From assembly GCA_028710085.1 (NCBI GenBank), contig JAQUSU010000008.1:1-49081 (forward strand): a stretch of 49,081 bases of DNA, given 5' to 3'. This document shows, one piece after another, positions 18,407 through 27,249 of the stretch. Position numbers and translations under genes: made by a program. Positions within the stretch are counted from its first letter, which is position 1. Each line of letters begins with the position of its first letter. Source of the DNA: Anaerotignum sp. (GTDB taxonomy: Bacteria > Bacillota > Clostridia > Lachnospirales > Anaerotignaceae). Below the pieces are notes generated by a model, which saw only the letters and a list, made by a program, of their open reading frames with translations, was not told where the DNA came from and ran no database searches.

Positions 18407-21058
18407 ATGGATTGGTGGAATAAAGAGGCAAAGGAAGTGAGTCAATCTTTAGAGACTTTTATGGGGAATGGGCTTTCCATGGCGGAGGCGAAAAAAAGAT
18501 TGGCGGTCAACGGAAAGAATCTTCTTCAGCACGAAGGGGAGGATGAGGGAATCATAAAAAGATTTTTTGCCCAGTTTAATGACTTTATGGTGATGCTGTT
18601 ATTGGTGGCGGCAGTCATTTCCTTTGCAGTATCCTACTTGAATGGGGAAGGGGAATTTATTGATTCCGTCATTATTATCGCCATTGTTGTGTTAAATGCC
18701 CTTTTGGGCGTAATTCAAGAAAGCAAGGCGCAAAAAGCCTTAGAGGCACTGAAGAAAATGTCGGCGCCCAAGGCAGTGGTGCTTCGGGATGGAGGGCGTA
18801 GGGAAATTCCTGCGGAGGATGTGGTAATTGGGGATATTATGCTGCTTGAAACGGGCGGTTACATATGTGCCGATGGACGGGTAATTGAAAGCCGTAGTCT
18901 AAAAACGGAGGAAAGTGCAATCACTGGGGAGTCCTTGCCAGTAGAAAAGGATACAAAAAAATATCCAAAGGAAACCGCCTTAGGTGATCGGAAAAATATG
19001 GTGCTCTCTGGCAGCTTTGTGTTGGGTGGAAGCGGACGAGCCATTGCGGTTGCAACGGGGATGGATACGGAAATTGGGCGAATTGCAGATCTTTTGGCGG
19101 GGCAGGAGGAGCAGGAAACACCGTTACAAAAAAAACTTGGGCAAACGGGAAAATCCCTTGGCATGGGCGCCCTAGCAATTTGTGCCGTTATTTTTGCCAT
19201 GGGTCTTTTACGCCATGAACCGCCCTTTACCATGTTTATGACCTCCGTGAGTCTGGCGGTAGCCGCAATTCCCGAGGGGTTGCCTGCCATTGTGACCATT
19301 GTTTTGGCAATAGGCATGCAAAGAATGTCTAAAAAAAATACAATTATACGTCGTTTGCCTGCCGTGGAAACACTGGGAAGTGCGGCGGTTATTTGTTCTG
19401 ACAAAACAGGGACTTTAACGCAAAATAAAATGAAGGTTGTAAAAATTACCGATAATAGAAAACAAAACGATGAGGAGAAAACACGGCTGATTCTCACGTT
19501 ATTTGCCCTTTGCAACGATTGCCGCAGGGAGAATGGAAAATTAGCTGGAGAGCCAACGGAGCGAGCACTGGCCGAGGCGGCAGAAGAAGGGGGCGTTAAG
19601 CCAGAGGAGGTTCAGGCGGAAATGCCAAGAGTGGGGGAAATTCCTTTTTCATCAGAGCGAAAAATGATGACCACACTTCATACCATGGGCGATGGAACAT
19701 GGATGACAGTAACCAAAGGCGCCCCCGATATTTTATTTGACCGTTGCACCAAATGCTTGGAGGGACATGCACAGGTAAAGTTTGACGGCAGCAAGAAAAG
19801 TAAAGCACGGATGCAAAACGGCGAAATGGCGGCAGGGGCATTAAGAGTGGTTTCCGTTGCCTTCCGTGAGTGGACGGAGGAGCCTGATTTGTCGAAGGTG
19901 GACAAGGTGGAGGCGGATATGGTTTTTGTTGGTATGGCGGGGATGATTGATCCGCCCAGACCGGAGGCGGCAAGGGCAGTTGCCCTTTGTAAGCAGGCGG
20001 GCATTCGCCCTGTTATGATTACGGGGGATCATGCCCTTACGGCACAGGCCATAGCAACACAGCTGGGTATTTATGAAAAAGGGGATACCTGCATTACGGG
20101 ACAGGAACTAAGCAAGCTTTCGGATGAGGAATTGGAGGCGGCCGCACCCCGTTGCACAGTGTTTGCAAGGGTTGCCCCGGAGCATAAGGTACGCATTGTG
20201 AAGGCGTTTCAAAAGGATGGCAGTGTTGTTGCCATGACGGGGGATGGAGTGAATGATGCCCCTGCATTAAAGGCGGCGGATATCGGCTGTGCCATGGGAA
20301 AAAGCGGCACAGAGGTGGCAAAGGGTGCGTCGGATATGATTTTGACGGATGATAATTTTGCTACGATTGTGGAAGCAGTGCGAGAGGGTCGAGGAATTTA
20401 CGATAACATCCGCAAGGCAGTACATTTTTTACTCTCCAGTAACATTGGGGAGATTATCACAATTTTTGCGGCGATGTGCTTTGGCTGGGCAACCCCCCTA
20501 TTGCCCATTCAGTTATTATGGGTAAATTTGGTAACGGATTCCCTGCCTGCCATTGCCTTGGGGCTTGATCCGGTGGAGGAGGATTGCATGAACAGACCGC
20601 CCAGAGTGCGGGAAACCACCTTATTTGGGGGAGGCTTGGGCAGTAAAATCATGGTTGAGGGCATGATGATTGGCATGCTGGCGTTGTTGGCTTTTGCCAT
20701 TGGGCATGTATATTTTGATCAAGAAAAAATGTATGTCACAGGCAGAACCATGGCGTTTGCGGTGCTTTCCTTATCTCAGCTGGTGCATGCGTTTAATATG
20801 CGCTCGGAGCACTCCCTATTTGCAGTTCATCCCTTTAGAAATTTGTGGCTGGTGGGGGCTTTCTTGGTGGGAACGATGCTACAGGCAGGGGTCATTATGG
20901 TTCAGCCCTTGGCGACCATATTTAAGGTGGCACCCTTGGGAGCTACGGAATGGCTTGTTGTTGTGGCCTTAGCTTTCTTGCCGTTACCCATTGTGGAGCT
21001 GGAAAAATGGAAGGATCGGCTTTTGGAATGCAGAAAGGCAAAAAAACGGCTTATCTAA
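18407..21058 (+). CDS. Cation-translocating P-type ATPase (Ca2+-type)
   Basis: VAAIPEGLPAIVTIVLAIG, CSDKTGTLTQNKM phosphorylation motif, VAMTGDGVNDAPALKAADIGCAMG. Confidence 0.96.
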   Translation: MDWWNKEAKEVSQSLETFMGNGLSMAEAKKRLAVNGKNLLQHEGEDEGIIKRFFAQFNDFMVMLLLVAAVISFAVSYLNGEGEFIDSVIIIAIVVLNALLGVIQESKAQKALEALKKMSAPKAVVLRDGGRREIPAEDVVIGDIMLLETGGYICADGRVIESRSLKTEESAITGESLPVEKDTKKYPKETALGDRKNMVLSGSFVLGGSGRAIAVATGMDTEIGRIADLLAGQEEQETPLQKKLGQTGKSLGMGALAICAVIFAMGLLRHEPPFTMFMTSVSLAVAAIPEGLPAIVTIVLAIGMQRMSKKNTIIRRLPAVETLGSAAVICSDKTGTLTQNKMKVVKITDNRKQNDEEKTRLILTLFALCNDCRRENGKLAGEPTERALAEAAEEGGVKPEEVQAEMPRVGEIPFSSERKMMTTLHTMGDGTWMTVTKGAPDILFDRCTKCLEGHAQVKFDGSKKSKARMQNGEMAAGALRVVSVAFREWTEEPDLSKVDKVEADMVFVGMAGMIDPPRPEAARAVALCKQAGIRPVMITGDHALTAQAIATQLGIYEKGDTCITGQELSKLSDEELEAAAPRCTVFARVAPEHKVRIVKAFQKDGSVVAMTGDGVNDAPALKAADIGCAMGKSGTEVAKGASDMILTDDNFATIVEAVREGRGIYDNIRKAVHFLLSSNIGEIITIFAAMCFGWATPLLPIQLLWVNLVTDSLPAIALGLDPVEEDCMNRPPRVRETTLFGGGLGSKIMVEGMMIGMLALLAFAIGHVYFDQEKMYVTGRTMAFAVLSLSQLVHAFNMRSEHSLFAVHPFRNLWLVGAFLVGTMLQAGVIMVQPLATIFKVAPLGATEWLVVVALAFLPLPIVELEKWKDRLLECRKAKKRLI

Positions 21059-21160
21059 ATGAATTGTTTGAACGATACAAAAACAGCAAGCTTGAGGCCG
21101 TCCCTCAGGCTTGTTTTTTATACAGCTGTTGTTTGTACCCATGGGATTTGCTATAATATA

Positions 21161-21334
21161 AGGCAATACCGCACAGTTCTGTATGTCCAGCTGTGCAGTC
21201 AGATTTTTCGTCATACAAAACAAAAAGCGCAGTGAATACTGGAGGTATTTGCGAGCATTTTTGTGCAGAATGACGGAAAAGATGCAATCAGATGGGCGTA
21301 CAAGGCGTCAGGTGCGAATTGTGCGGTGTTGCCT
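21161..21334. mobile_element. MITE-like element, long copy (174 bp)
   Basis: Terminal inverted repeats aggcaataccgcacagttc ... gaattgtgcggtgttgcct (2 mismatches), flanked by TA on both sides; no ORF; relative at 33321-33395. Confidence 0.7.
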
Positions 21335-21391
21335 TAGGAAGGTGTAAGACTAACGTGGTTGCAAATGGGAAAAGGAAGAGGGGGAAAGGAT

Positions 21392-22504
21392 ATGTATCGA
21401 ACTGTTTATAGTCCCCAAGGGGCACGGATCAATCTGGATGGACGAGAGGTTGTAAATATGGCCTCCAACAATTATTTGGGGCTTGCCAGCCATCCCGATG
21501 TAATTCAGGCGGCAAAGACGGCGTTGGATCAATACGGCGTGGGGCCGACAGCCAGCCGAAATATTGTGGGAAACTTTCCTGTTCATGACGAATTGGAGCA
21601 GGCATTGGCAGAGTTTAAAGAGGTGGAGGCGACCCTTGTTTTTAATTGCGGTGTTTCTGCAAACACAGGGGTGATTCCATTTTTGGTGGGAAAGGGCGAT
21701 GTTATTTTTAGCGATGCCCTCAATCACGGCAGTATCATTGATGGCTGTCGGCTTTCGGGGGCGCAGGTGAAGGTTTTTCTTCATAAGGATATGACCTCCT
21801 TGGAGGAAAAATTAAGCGAGCCTGTGGAAGGGAAAAAGCTCATTGTTACCGATGGTGTGTTTAGCATGGATGGGGATTTGGCGCCCCTTCCCCAAATTGC
21901 CGATTTGGCCAAAAAGTACGGGGCAATGCTCATGGTGGACGATGCCCATGGCGATGGCGTGATGGGACCTATGGGGAGAGGGACTGTGGACCATTTTGGG
22001 CTGCGCAGTCGGGTAGATGTGGAAACTGGGTCTTTATCCAAGGCATTTGGCTCTGCAGGTGGGTTTGTGGCAGGCTCAAAGGAGATGATTGCGGCTTTGC
22101 GCCCCAAGGCAAGAAGCTTTATTTTTACGGCTTCGCCCATGGCACCTTGCTTGGCGGCGGCAGCGTTAAAGGCCATTGAAATGGTTTCCGAGGATGAGTC
22201 CTATGTGAAAAAATTATGGGAAAACAGAGAATATTTTGCAAAAAGAATGACAAAGCTTGGCTTGAATATTGGTACTACGGTTACCCCTGTAATTCCAGTG
22301 ATTGTTGGGGATGGAGCGCTGGCGCAAAAAATGAGTGAGGATTTATTTGAGAAGGGTGTGTTTGCCCAGGCGATTCAATTTCCTATGGTGCCCAAGGATG
22401 GTGCCCGTTTAAGGGTAATTCTTTCCGCAGGACATACTAGGGAGGATTTGGATTTGGCAGCAGATGCCATTGAGGAAAGCGCAAGGGCAATGGGTATTAT
22501 ATAA
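21392..22504 (+). CDS. Glycine C-acetyltransferase / 8-amino-7-oxononanoate synthase-like PLP enzyme
   Basis: NMASNNYLGLASHPDVIQAAKTALDQYGVGPTASRNIVGNFPVHDELEQALAEF; VDDAHGDGVMG; PLP-lysine region TGSLSKAFGSAGGFVAGS. Confidence 0.93.
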   Translation: MYRTVYSPQGARINLDGREVVNMASNNYLGLASHPDVIQAAKTALDQYGVGPTASRNIVGNFPVHDELEQALAEFKEVEATLVFNCGVSANTGVIPFLVGKGDVIFSDALNHGSIIDGCRLSGAQVKVFLHKDMTSLEEKLSEPVEGKKLIVTDGVFSMDGDLAPLPQIADLAKKYGAMLMVDDAHGDGVMGPMGRGTVDHFGLRSRVDVETGSLSKAFGSAGGFVAGSKEMIAALRPKARSFIFTASPMAPCLAAAALKAIEMVSEDESYVKKLWENREYFAKRMTKLGLNIGTTVTPVIPVIVGDGALAQKMSEDLFEKGVFAQAIQFPMVPKDGARLRVILSAGHTREDLDLAADAIEESARAMGII

Positions 22505-22523
22505 AAGCATATGCATTCATTTG

Positions 22524-22557
22524 AAAAAGGATATTCCTAGGAGTATCCTTTTTTTAT
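22524..22557 (+). terminator. Intrinsic terminator
   Basis: aaaaaggatattcctaggagtatccttttttt. Confidence 0.75.
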
Positions 22558-22633
22558 TGAAAATTACTTTACAAGTTTTTTCTGCATTGAAGTGTTTTCA
22601 ATTGGAAATAATGAAAAAAAGGAGGCGAAAAAA

Positions 22634-22915
22634 ATGTTAAAAGACGGATTATTTGAATTGCAAGAAAAAGCAAGAAAAGATAGCAATTTGCGTAAAAAGA
22701 TATTGGAAACAAAAAAATCCGTAGATCCTACACAGGCTCTATGTGAGCTTGCTACAGAATTAAACTGTGGGATTACCCCGGGTGAAATTTTTCAACAAGG
22801 AGAAAGGTTTTTATCTGATATGAGCGACGGTCGTCTTGGTGTTACAGAGCCCCCCAAAAAGTGGGGAGACACCTATGAGCAATTTTTGGCATCAATAGAA
22901 GGAATGGAAAAGTAA
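22634..22915 (+). CDS. Small protein with Nif11-like N-terminal region
   Basis: LFELQEKARKDSNLRKKILETKKSVDPTQALCELATELNCGITPGEI resembles the Nif11 leader pattern; RBS ggaggcg; ATG at 22634. Confidence 0.55.
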   Translation: MLKDGLFELQEKARKDSNLRKKILETKKSVDPTQALCELATELNCGITPGEIFQQGERFLSDMSDGRLGVTEPPKKWGDTYEQFLASIEGMEK

Positions 22916-22962
22916 AAAGCGAAGGAATGGCGGATTCATTTCCCGTTTCCCTAATCATTTAA

Positions 22963-23010
22963 GAACACCTCATTTGATAAAAAAATTATGTCAACTGGGG
23001 TGTTTTTTTA
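22963..23010 (+). terminator. Intrinsic terminator
   Basis: aacacctcattt...aactggggtgtttttttatt. Confidence 0.6.
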
Positions 23011-23237
23011 TTTCATTTAAGCTATGAATTTTTATTCGTACAAGTTAAAAAAAGTGAATATTTATAGAAATTCATCTGCTTATAGAAACTCTTTCATTTA
23101 TAAAACTGGAAATGACCATTTTTCTACAAAAATGGATAAAAATATTTTGTGTCTTGCCACATTGACAGGGGTTCGGCAAGGTGATAACATAAAAATAAAT
23201 ATACAATTTGATAAGGCTGTTCATAGGGGGAATGGGA

Positions 23238-24272
23238 ATGATTGAAATAAATAATGGTATGGTTAATTTGGACAAGCTGGAAGTAACAGACATTATTGAT
23301 ATTAAGTTGCTGCAGGATTTTTTGGATAATTTCGCATTAGGGATGAATTGTGCGGCGGTTTGTGTGGATGATGACGGAAGAGAAGTAACCTCACCAAGTC
23401 ACTATCGTGATTTTTGCAGTAATTTTATACATAGATCATCTGTTGGAGACGACAGATGCGCTGCTTGTCACAATGAAATGGGAGTGAAGGCAGCTCATAT
23501 GGGCAAGCCTTATGTTGGCTCCTGTCATGCAAACCTACTGGATTTTGCCTGTCCAATTGTTGTGAAGGGGCGTCATTTGGGGACAGTGCTGGGCGGTCAA
23601 ATTTTAGATAACCAGCCAAAGGAAGATGTCATCAGAAAAACTGCAAAGGAATTAAATCTTAATCCTGAGGCATTATGGACTGCAGCCCAAAAGATTGACA
23701 TTGTTCCCATTGGAAATATTCAAGCGGCAGCTGAGGTTTTATTTATTGTTGTAAGTGCTCTGGCGGAAAATGGATATAATAAGCTAGAAATAGAAATATT
23801 GACGAAAAAATTAACCGGTAATTTTATGGAAATTTCTAAAACAATTGGGACTTTAACAGGTTCTGCACAGGAGATGAGCCAAAGTCAGAATAAGCTGTCT
23901 GATAAAATTTCGGAGGTAAGCAGTGTTGCCAAGGAAATTTCTGATGTGCTGAAATCGATTGCAAAAATCATAAGCCAGACGAAGCTGTTGGGCTTAAATG
24001 CTTCCATTGAGGCTGCCAGATTAGGCAATGACGGAAGGACTTTTGCGGTGGTTGCAAAAGAAATCCATACGCTTTCTGAAAGCTCCAACGATACGGTTGT
24101 AAAAATTGATGTTTTAAACGAACAAATAAGGGAAAAAATCGATTTTACCATTCAAGATGCAGGTGCAACGTTAACCAATTCGCAAAAACAGACAGATGCA
24201 ATGGAAAATTTGCAGAAGATGGTGAATGATTCTGTTGTGATTGCAAAAAATTTAGAGAGTTTATTCCGATAA
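23238..24272 (+). CDS. Soluble PocR-domain methyl-accepting chemotaxis-type sensor
   Basis: PocR-type Cys pattern ([53 protein letters not shown]) plus MCP hairpin core ([39 protein letters not shown]); no TM segment. Confidence 0.88.
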   Translation: MIEINNGMVNLDKLEVTDIIDIKLLQDFLDNFALGMNCAAVCVDDDGREVTSPSHYRDFCSNFIHRSSVGDDRCAACHNEMGVKAAHMGKPYVGSCHANLLDFACPIVVKGRHLGTVLGGQILDNQPKEDVIRKTAKELNLNPEALWTAAQKIDIVPIGNIQAAAEVLFIVVSALAENGYNKLEIEILTKKLTGNFMEISKTIGTLTGSAQEMSQSQNKLSDKISEVSSVAKEISDVLKSIAKIISQTKLLGLNASIEAARLGNDGRTFAVVAKEIHTLSESSNDTVVKIDVLNEQIREKIDFTIQDAGATLTNSQKQTDAMENLQKMVNDSVVIAKNLESLFR

Positions 24273-24330
24273 GAAATGCTTGTTTTCTAGAAAATCAGGT
24301 TTCGCAGTTTAAACTAGAAGCGTAAAAAAA

Positions 24331-24370
24331 ATATTCCACCGGGTCTTTTCAAAAGGTCCGGTGGTTTTAT
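24331..24370. terminator. Terminator between convergent genes
   Basis: ccaccgggtcttttcaaaaggtccggtggtttt. Confidence 0.75.
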
Positions 24371-24416
24371 GAGTTTAAAAGTATGGCTGCTGTTGCGCCA
24401 TTGGTACCTTAACTGC

Positions 24417-24905
24417 TTACCAATGATGGCGGTGTAATTGGCCTTCGGCAAGCATACTGGGGAAGCCTTGCTGGCGTAAGGCTTCGTATATGATGATTGC
24501 CACGGAGTTTGATAAATTTAAGCTTCTTGCCGCCTCCAGCATAGGGATACGAATGGTATTTTTTTCGTGTGCCATCAGAATTTCTTCAGGAATCCCTGCG
24601 CTTTCTCGCCCAAACATAAAATAGTCGTTTTCATTATATTCTACATCAGAATATACATGTCTTGCCTTTGTTGTTGCCATCCAGAGCCGAATTCCTTGAT
24701 TTTTCTCCAGAAAATCCTGGAAATTTTCGTAATAACGAATATCAAGAAGCTTCCAATAGTCTAAGCCTGCTCGTTTTAAATATTTATCATCAACACAAAA
24801 GCCTAAGGGCTTAATCAGATGCAAAACAGAGTTGGTAACGGCACAGGTTCTGGCAATATTGCCTGCGTTTTGCGGAATTTCAGGCTCTAAAAGTACGATA
24901 TGCAT
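24417..24905 (-). CDS. trmL: tRNA (cytidine(34)-2'-O)-methyltransferase TrmL
   Basis: MHIVLLEPEIPQNAGNIARTCAVTNSVLHLIKPLGF; FGRESAGIPEEIL; RIPMLEAARSLNLSNSVAIIIYEALRQQ. Confidence 0.95.
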   Translation of the reverse strand: MHIVLLEPEIPQNAGNIARTCAVTNSVLHLIKPLGFCVDDKYLKRAGLDYWKLLDIRYYENFQDFLEKNQGIRLWMATTKARHVYSDVEYNENDYFMFGRESAGIPEEILMAHEKNTIRIPMLEAARSLNLSNSVAIIIYEALRQQGFPSMLAEGQLHRHHW

Positions 24906-25067
24906 ACAGCGTTCCTCCTTTAATTTATGTAATAAATTGTAGCATAGCGGCAAGAATAAAACAATACTTGGAGGTACGAGATAAAAAATGAGGAATTTGC
25001 CTATTGACTAATTCCTTCTTGTATATTACTATTAAATAAAAATAATTATCAATTAGGGGTTTTGATT

Positions 25068-25508
25068 ATGAAAGCGACAGCACAAATTCTAAAAGAAAAA
25101 GGGTTAAAGGTGACACCGCAGCGTATCGCAGTGTATAATATGCTTCTAAATACCACTGAGCATCCTAATGCAGAAACCATTTATAAAGCATTAGAACCTA
25201 CAAATCCAACGATGAGCTTAGCTACGGTTTACAAAACCTTAGATTATTTTAAGCAGCTTGGACTTGTTCAGGAGCTGAATGTTGGTGAGGGCAGCTCTCG
25301 CTATGATGCTGTTGTAAAATGCCATCCACATACGGTTTGCACGCAATGCGGCAAGGTACAGGATTTATATTTGGAGGAGTTAACAGAGATTCATAAGAAA
25401 GTCGCGGAGGAATTGGATTTCGAAGTGAGATGTGAACAGTTGATTCTCTATGGAACTTGCGGCGAATGCCGAAGAAAAAACGAACAGGATTCAGGGGAGG
25501 AAGCTTGA
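25068..25508 (+). CDS. Fur/PerR-family transcriptional regulator
   Basis: ILKEKGLKVTPQRIAVYNMLLNTTEHPNAETIYKAL; HPHTVCTQCGKVQDL metal-binding motif; CGEC. Confidence 0.93.
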   Translation: MKATAQILKEKGLKVTPQRIAVYNMLLNTTEHPNAETIYKALEPTNPTMSLATVYKTLDYFKQLGLVQELNVGEGSSRYDAVVKCHPHTVCTQCGKVQDLYLEELTEIHKKVAEELDFEVRCEQLILYGTCGECRRKNEQDSGEEA

Positions 25509-25640
25509 TAAAAAGCTTTCAACAAAGCAATTTAATTTCACAGAATTTCGAATACTCGGCCTTCCCTTATGAATGCTAGAAAAGAGTACAGGGAGTTCGT
25601 ATTTTACGAATGAAAACTTACAAATTTTTTACAAATTAAG

Positions 25641-25668
25641 GTTAGCCCCTCTGGGCTAGCCTATTTTG
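25641..25668 (+). terminator. Terminator after the fur-like gene
   Basis: gttagccc-ctct-gggctagcctatttt. Confidence 0.65.
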
Positions 25669-25697
25669 TTGACAAAAAATGGCTCAATTGTTATAGT
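25669..25697 (+). promoter_or_regulatory. Promoter TTGACA-N17-TATAGT for the DUF2812 gene
   Basis: TTGACA 25669-25674, TATAGT 25692-25697, 17-bp spacer; -35 abuts the preceding terminator. Confidence 0.7.
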
Positions 25698-25742
25698 CAA
25701 TATGCTGTTATTTTGAATTTGAAACATGTAAGGAGGCTTTCC

Positions 25743-26900
25743 GTGAAAAAGCAATTGATTCCTGTGAATATATTTGATACCACAACTGTGGAGCAATGGT
25801 TATCCCAAATGGCTGAGGAAGGATTCATTTTAAACTCTTTTAAGGGAAATAAAGCAGTGTTTGAAGATGAGCATTGTCAAAACATAAAATACCGCCTGAT
25901 TCCCAGTGAGGAGGAAGTGGAGGAGGCTCCTACAAGCGAAATGAAGGAGCTTTTTGAAGAGGAAGGCTGGAAGTTTGTTGATATCCTGCAAAAAACCTTT
26001 TTTGTATTTTCTAACGATACAGAAAAACCAAAGCCAGCCCCTATTTTGAAGGAGGAAGAACGACGGATTTATGAAGCGCTTAAGAAAAAGAAACGAAATA
26101 GTACGCTTTTGGCAGTGCTTGCATTTTTATTTGTAATAGGCGTTCAGCTTGGCTTGACCCTATACTTTAGGATTGATGATTATATTCTTGGAAATGAAAT
26201 AAATAATCAAGGCTATGCATATTTTTTTCTGCTGATTTTAAATATTATGGCAGCGACGCGTGAATACCGTTCCTATGATATTGTGAAAAGGAAGCTGGAG
26301 AGCATGGAAATCGGAGAGGAAGAAACCTCGCCGTATTTACCTACGACGAAGTGGATTCGTGTGGAAACGATTGTGCAAATTTTAGCGTTTGCAATGATGC
26401 TCGTTCCTCTGATCTCAATATATAATGGGGATAATGATCCGGTTACCATTACTGAGAACGATTTGCCGTTTTCGTATGTATCTTTGGAGGAGATTGAAAC
26501 AGCCACCGCTGATATGAAATATTTTGATGATTATACATATGTGAGTAAAAATACTTCGTTATTAGCCCCTGTGCAGTATGGCGTTGAGCAGGAGGGTAAA
26601 ACATATGATGATGCAGATGAAAATGAGATAGGGGATGAACCCCATCTGAGCTTTTCTTATATTGAACTTAAATACAGTGAATTAGGAGATGTCACCCTTC
26701 ATTCAATGATGCGCCATTTTGATACAACACAGCTTGAGATTGAAGGGGTGGATCAGGCGTGGGTTGAAAAGTGGGACAACAGAGTGTTCCTCTTCTTGTT
26801 AAAGGATAATAAAATTTTGCGAATTAAATATTGGGGAGAGGCAGATATTTTTTCACATATGGATGAATATGCTGAAATTTTGGAATCCTCTGCTTCATAA
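25743..26900 (+). CDS. DUF2812 domain-containing membrane protein
   Basis: VNIFDTTTVEQWLSQMAEEGFILNSFKGNKAVFE; RBS aaggaggctttcc then GTG; TM segments mid-protein. Confidence 0.82.
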   Translation: MKKQLIPVNIFDTTTVEQWLSQMAEEGFILNSFKGNKAVFEDEHCQNIKYRLIPSEEEVEEAPTSEMKELFEEEGWKFVDILQKTFFVFSNDTEKPKPAPILKEEERRIYEALKKKKRNSTLLAVLAFLFVIGVQLGLTLYFRIDDYILGNEINNQGYAYFFLLILNIMAATREYRSYDIVKRKLESMEIGEEETSPYLPTTKWIRVETIVQILAFAMMLVPLISIYNGDNDPVTITENDLPFSYVSLEEIETATADMKYFDDYTYVSKNTSLLAPVQYGVEQEGKTYDDADENEIGDEPHLSFSYIELKYSELGDVTLHSMMRHFDTTQLEIEGVDQAWVEKWDNRVFLFLLKDNKILRIKYWGEADIFSHMDEYAEILESSAS

Positions 26901-27122
26901 AAAGCAAGACCAAAACCTTGGGCGCCGCCCAAACCTGCTTGATTTTTGAAAAAAGCAAGACCAAAAACTTTTATTTAAACCGCATATTTATGCGGTTTTT
27001 AAGGGGTCAAGGTTGCAATGGCAAAGAAGTGCCATTTGTCCAAAGCAGCTTTGCGTAGCAAAGTGCTGACCAAAATCCTTGTAGGTGTTTGAGGGCAAAG
27101 CTCTCAAGGTTTTGACTTTGTG
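26899..27122. repeat. Multi-hairpin interspersed repeat, copy A (~211-224 bp)
   Basis: Near-identical along most of its length to the reverse complement of 46551-46824; contains hairpins TTGGGCGcCGCCCAA and AAACCGCATatttATGCGGTTT. Confidence 0.85.
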
Positions 27123-27125
27123 TTC

Positions 27126-27166
27126 ATTATAAAAGCGGCAGAGCTTAGCTCTGTCGCTTTTATAAT
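27126..27166. repeat. 41-bp near-perfect palindrome
   Basis: ATTATAAAAGCGGCAGAGCT-T-AGCTCTGTCGCTTTTATAAT; one non-complementary position in 20, which is a G-U wobble as RNA. Confidence 0.85.
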
Positions 27167-27249
27167 TGGGGGGGATGGAGGTTCCTTTTGAGGGAAGGTT
27201 TGAGGAAGCTCCGGCAAATTTTATGGTGTAAAACATCCAACACTATGTG

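Noticed and set aside
25030-25067. Per/Fur box (aaaataattatcaatta) upstream of the Fur-like gene
   Set aside because: AT-rich and only partly matches consensus; plausible autoregulation but not supportable from sequence alone.
26988-27236. 82-aa minus-strand ORF (…KVKTLRALPSNTYKDFGQHFATQSCFGQMALLCHCNLDPLKTA)
   Set aside because: Lies inside the multi-hairpin repeat and palindrome; no independent coding support, a typical spurious ORF produced by a repeat.
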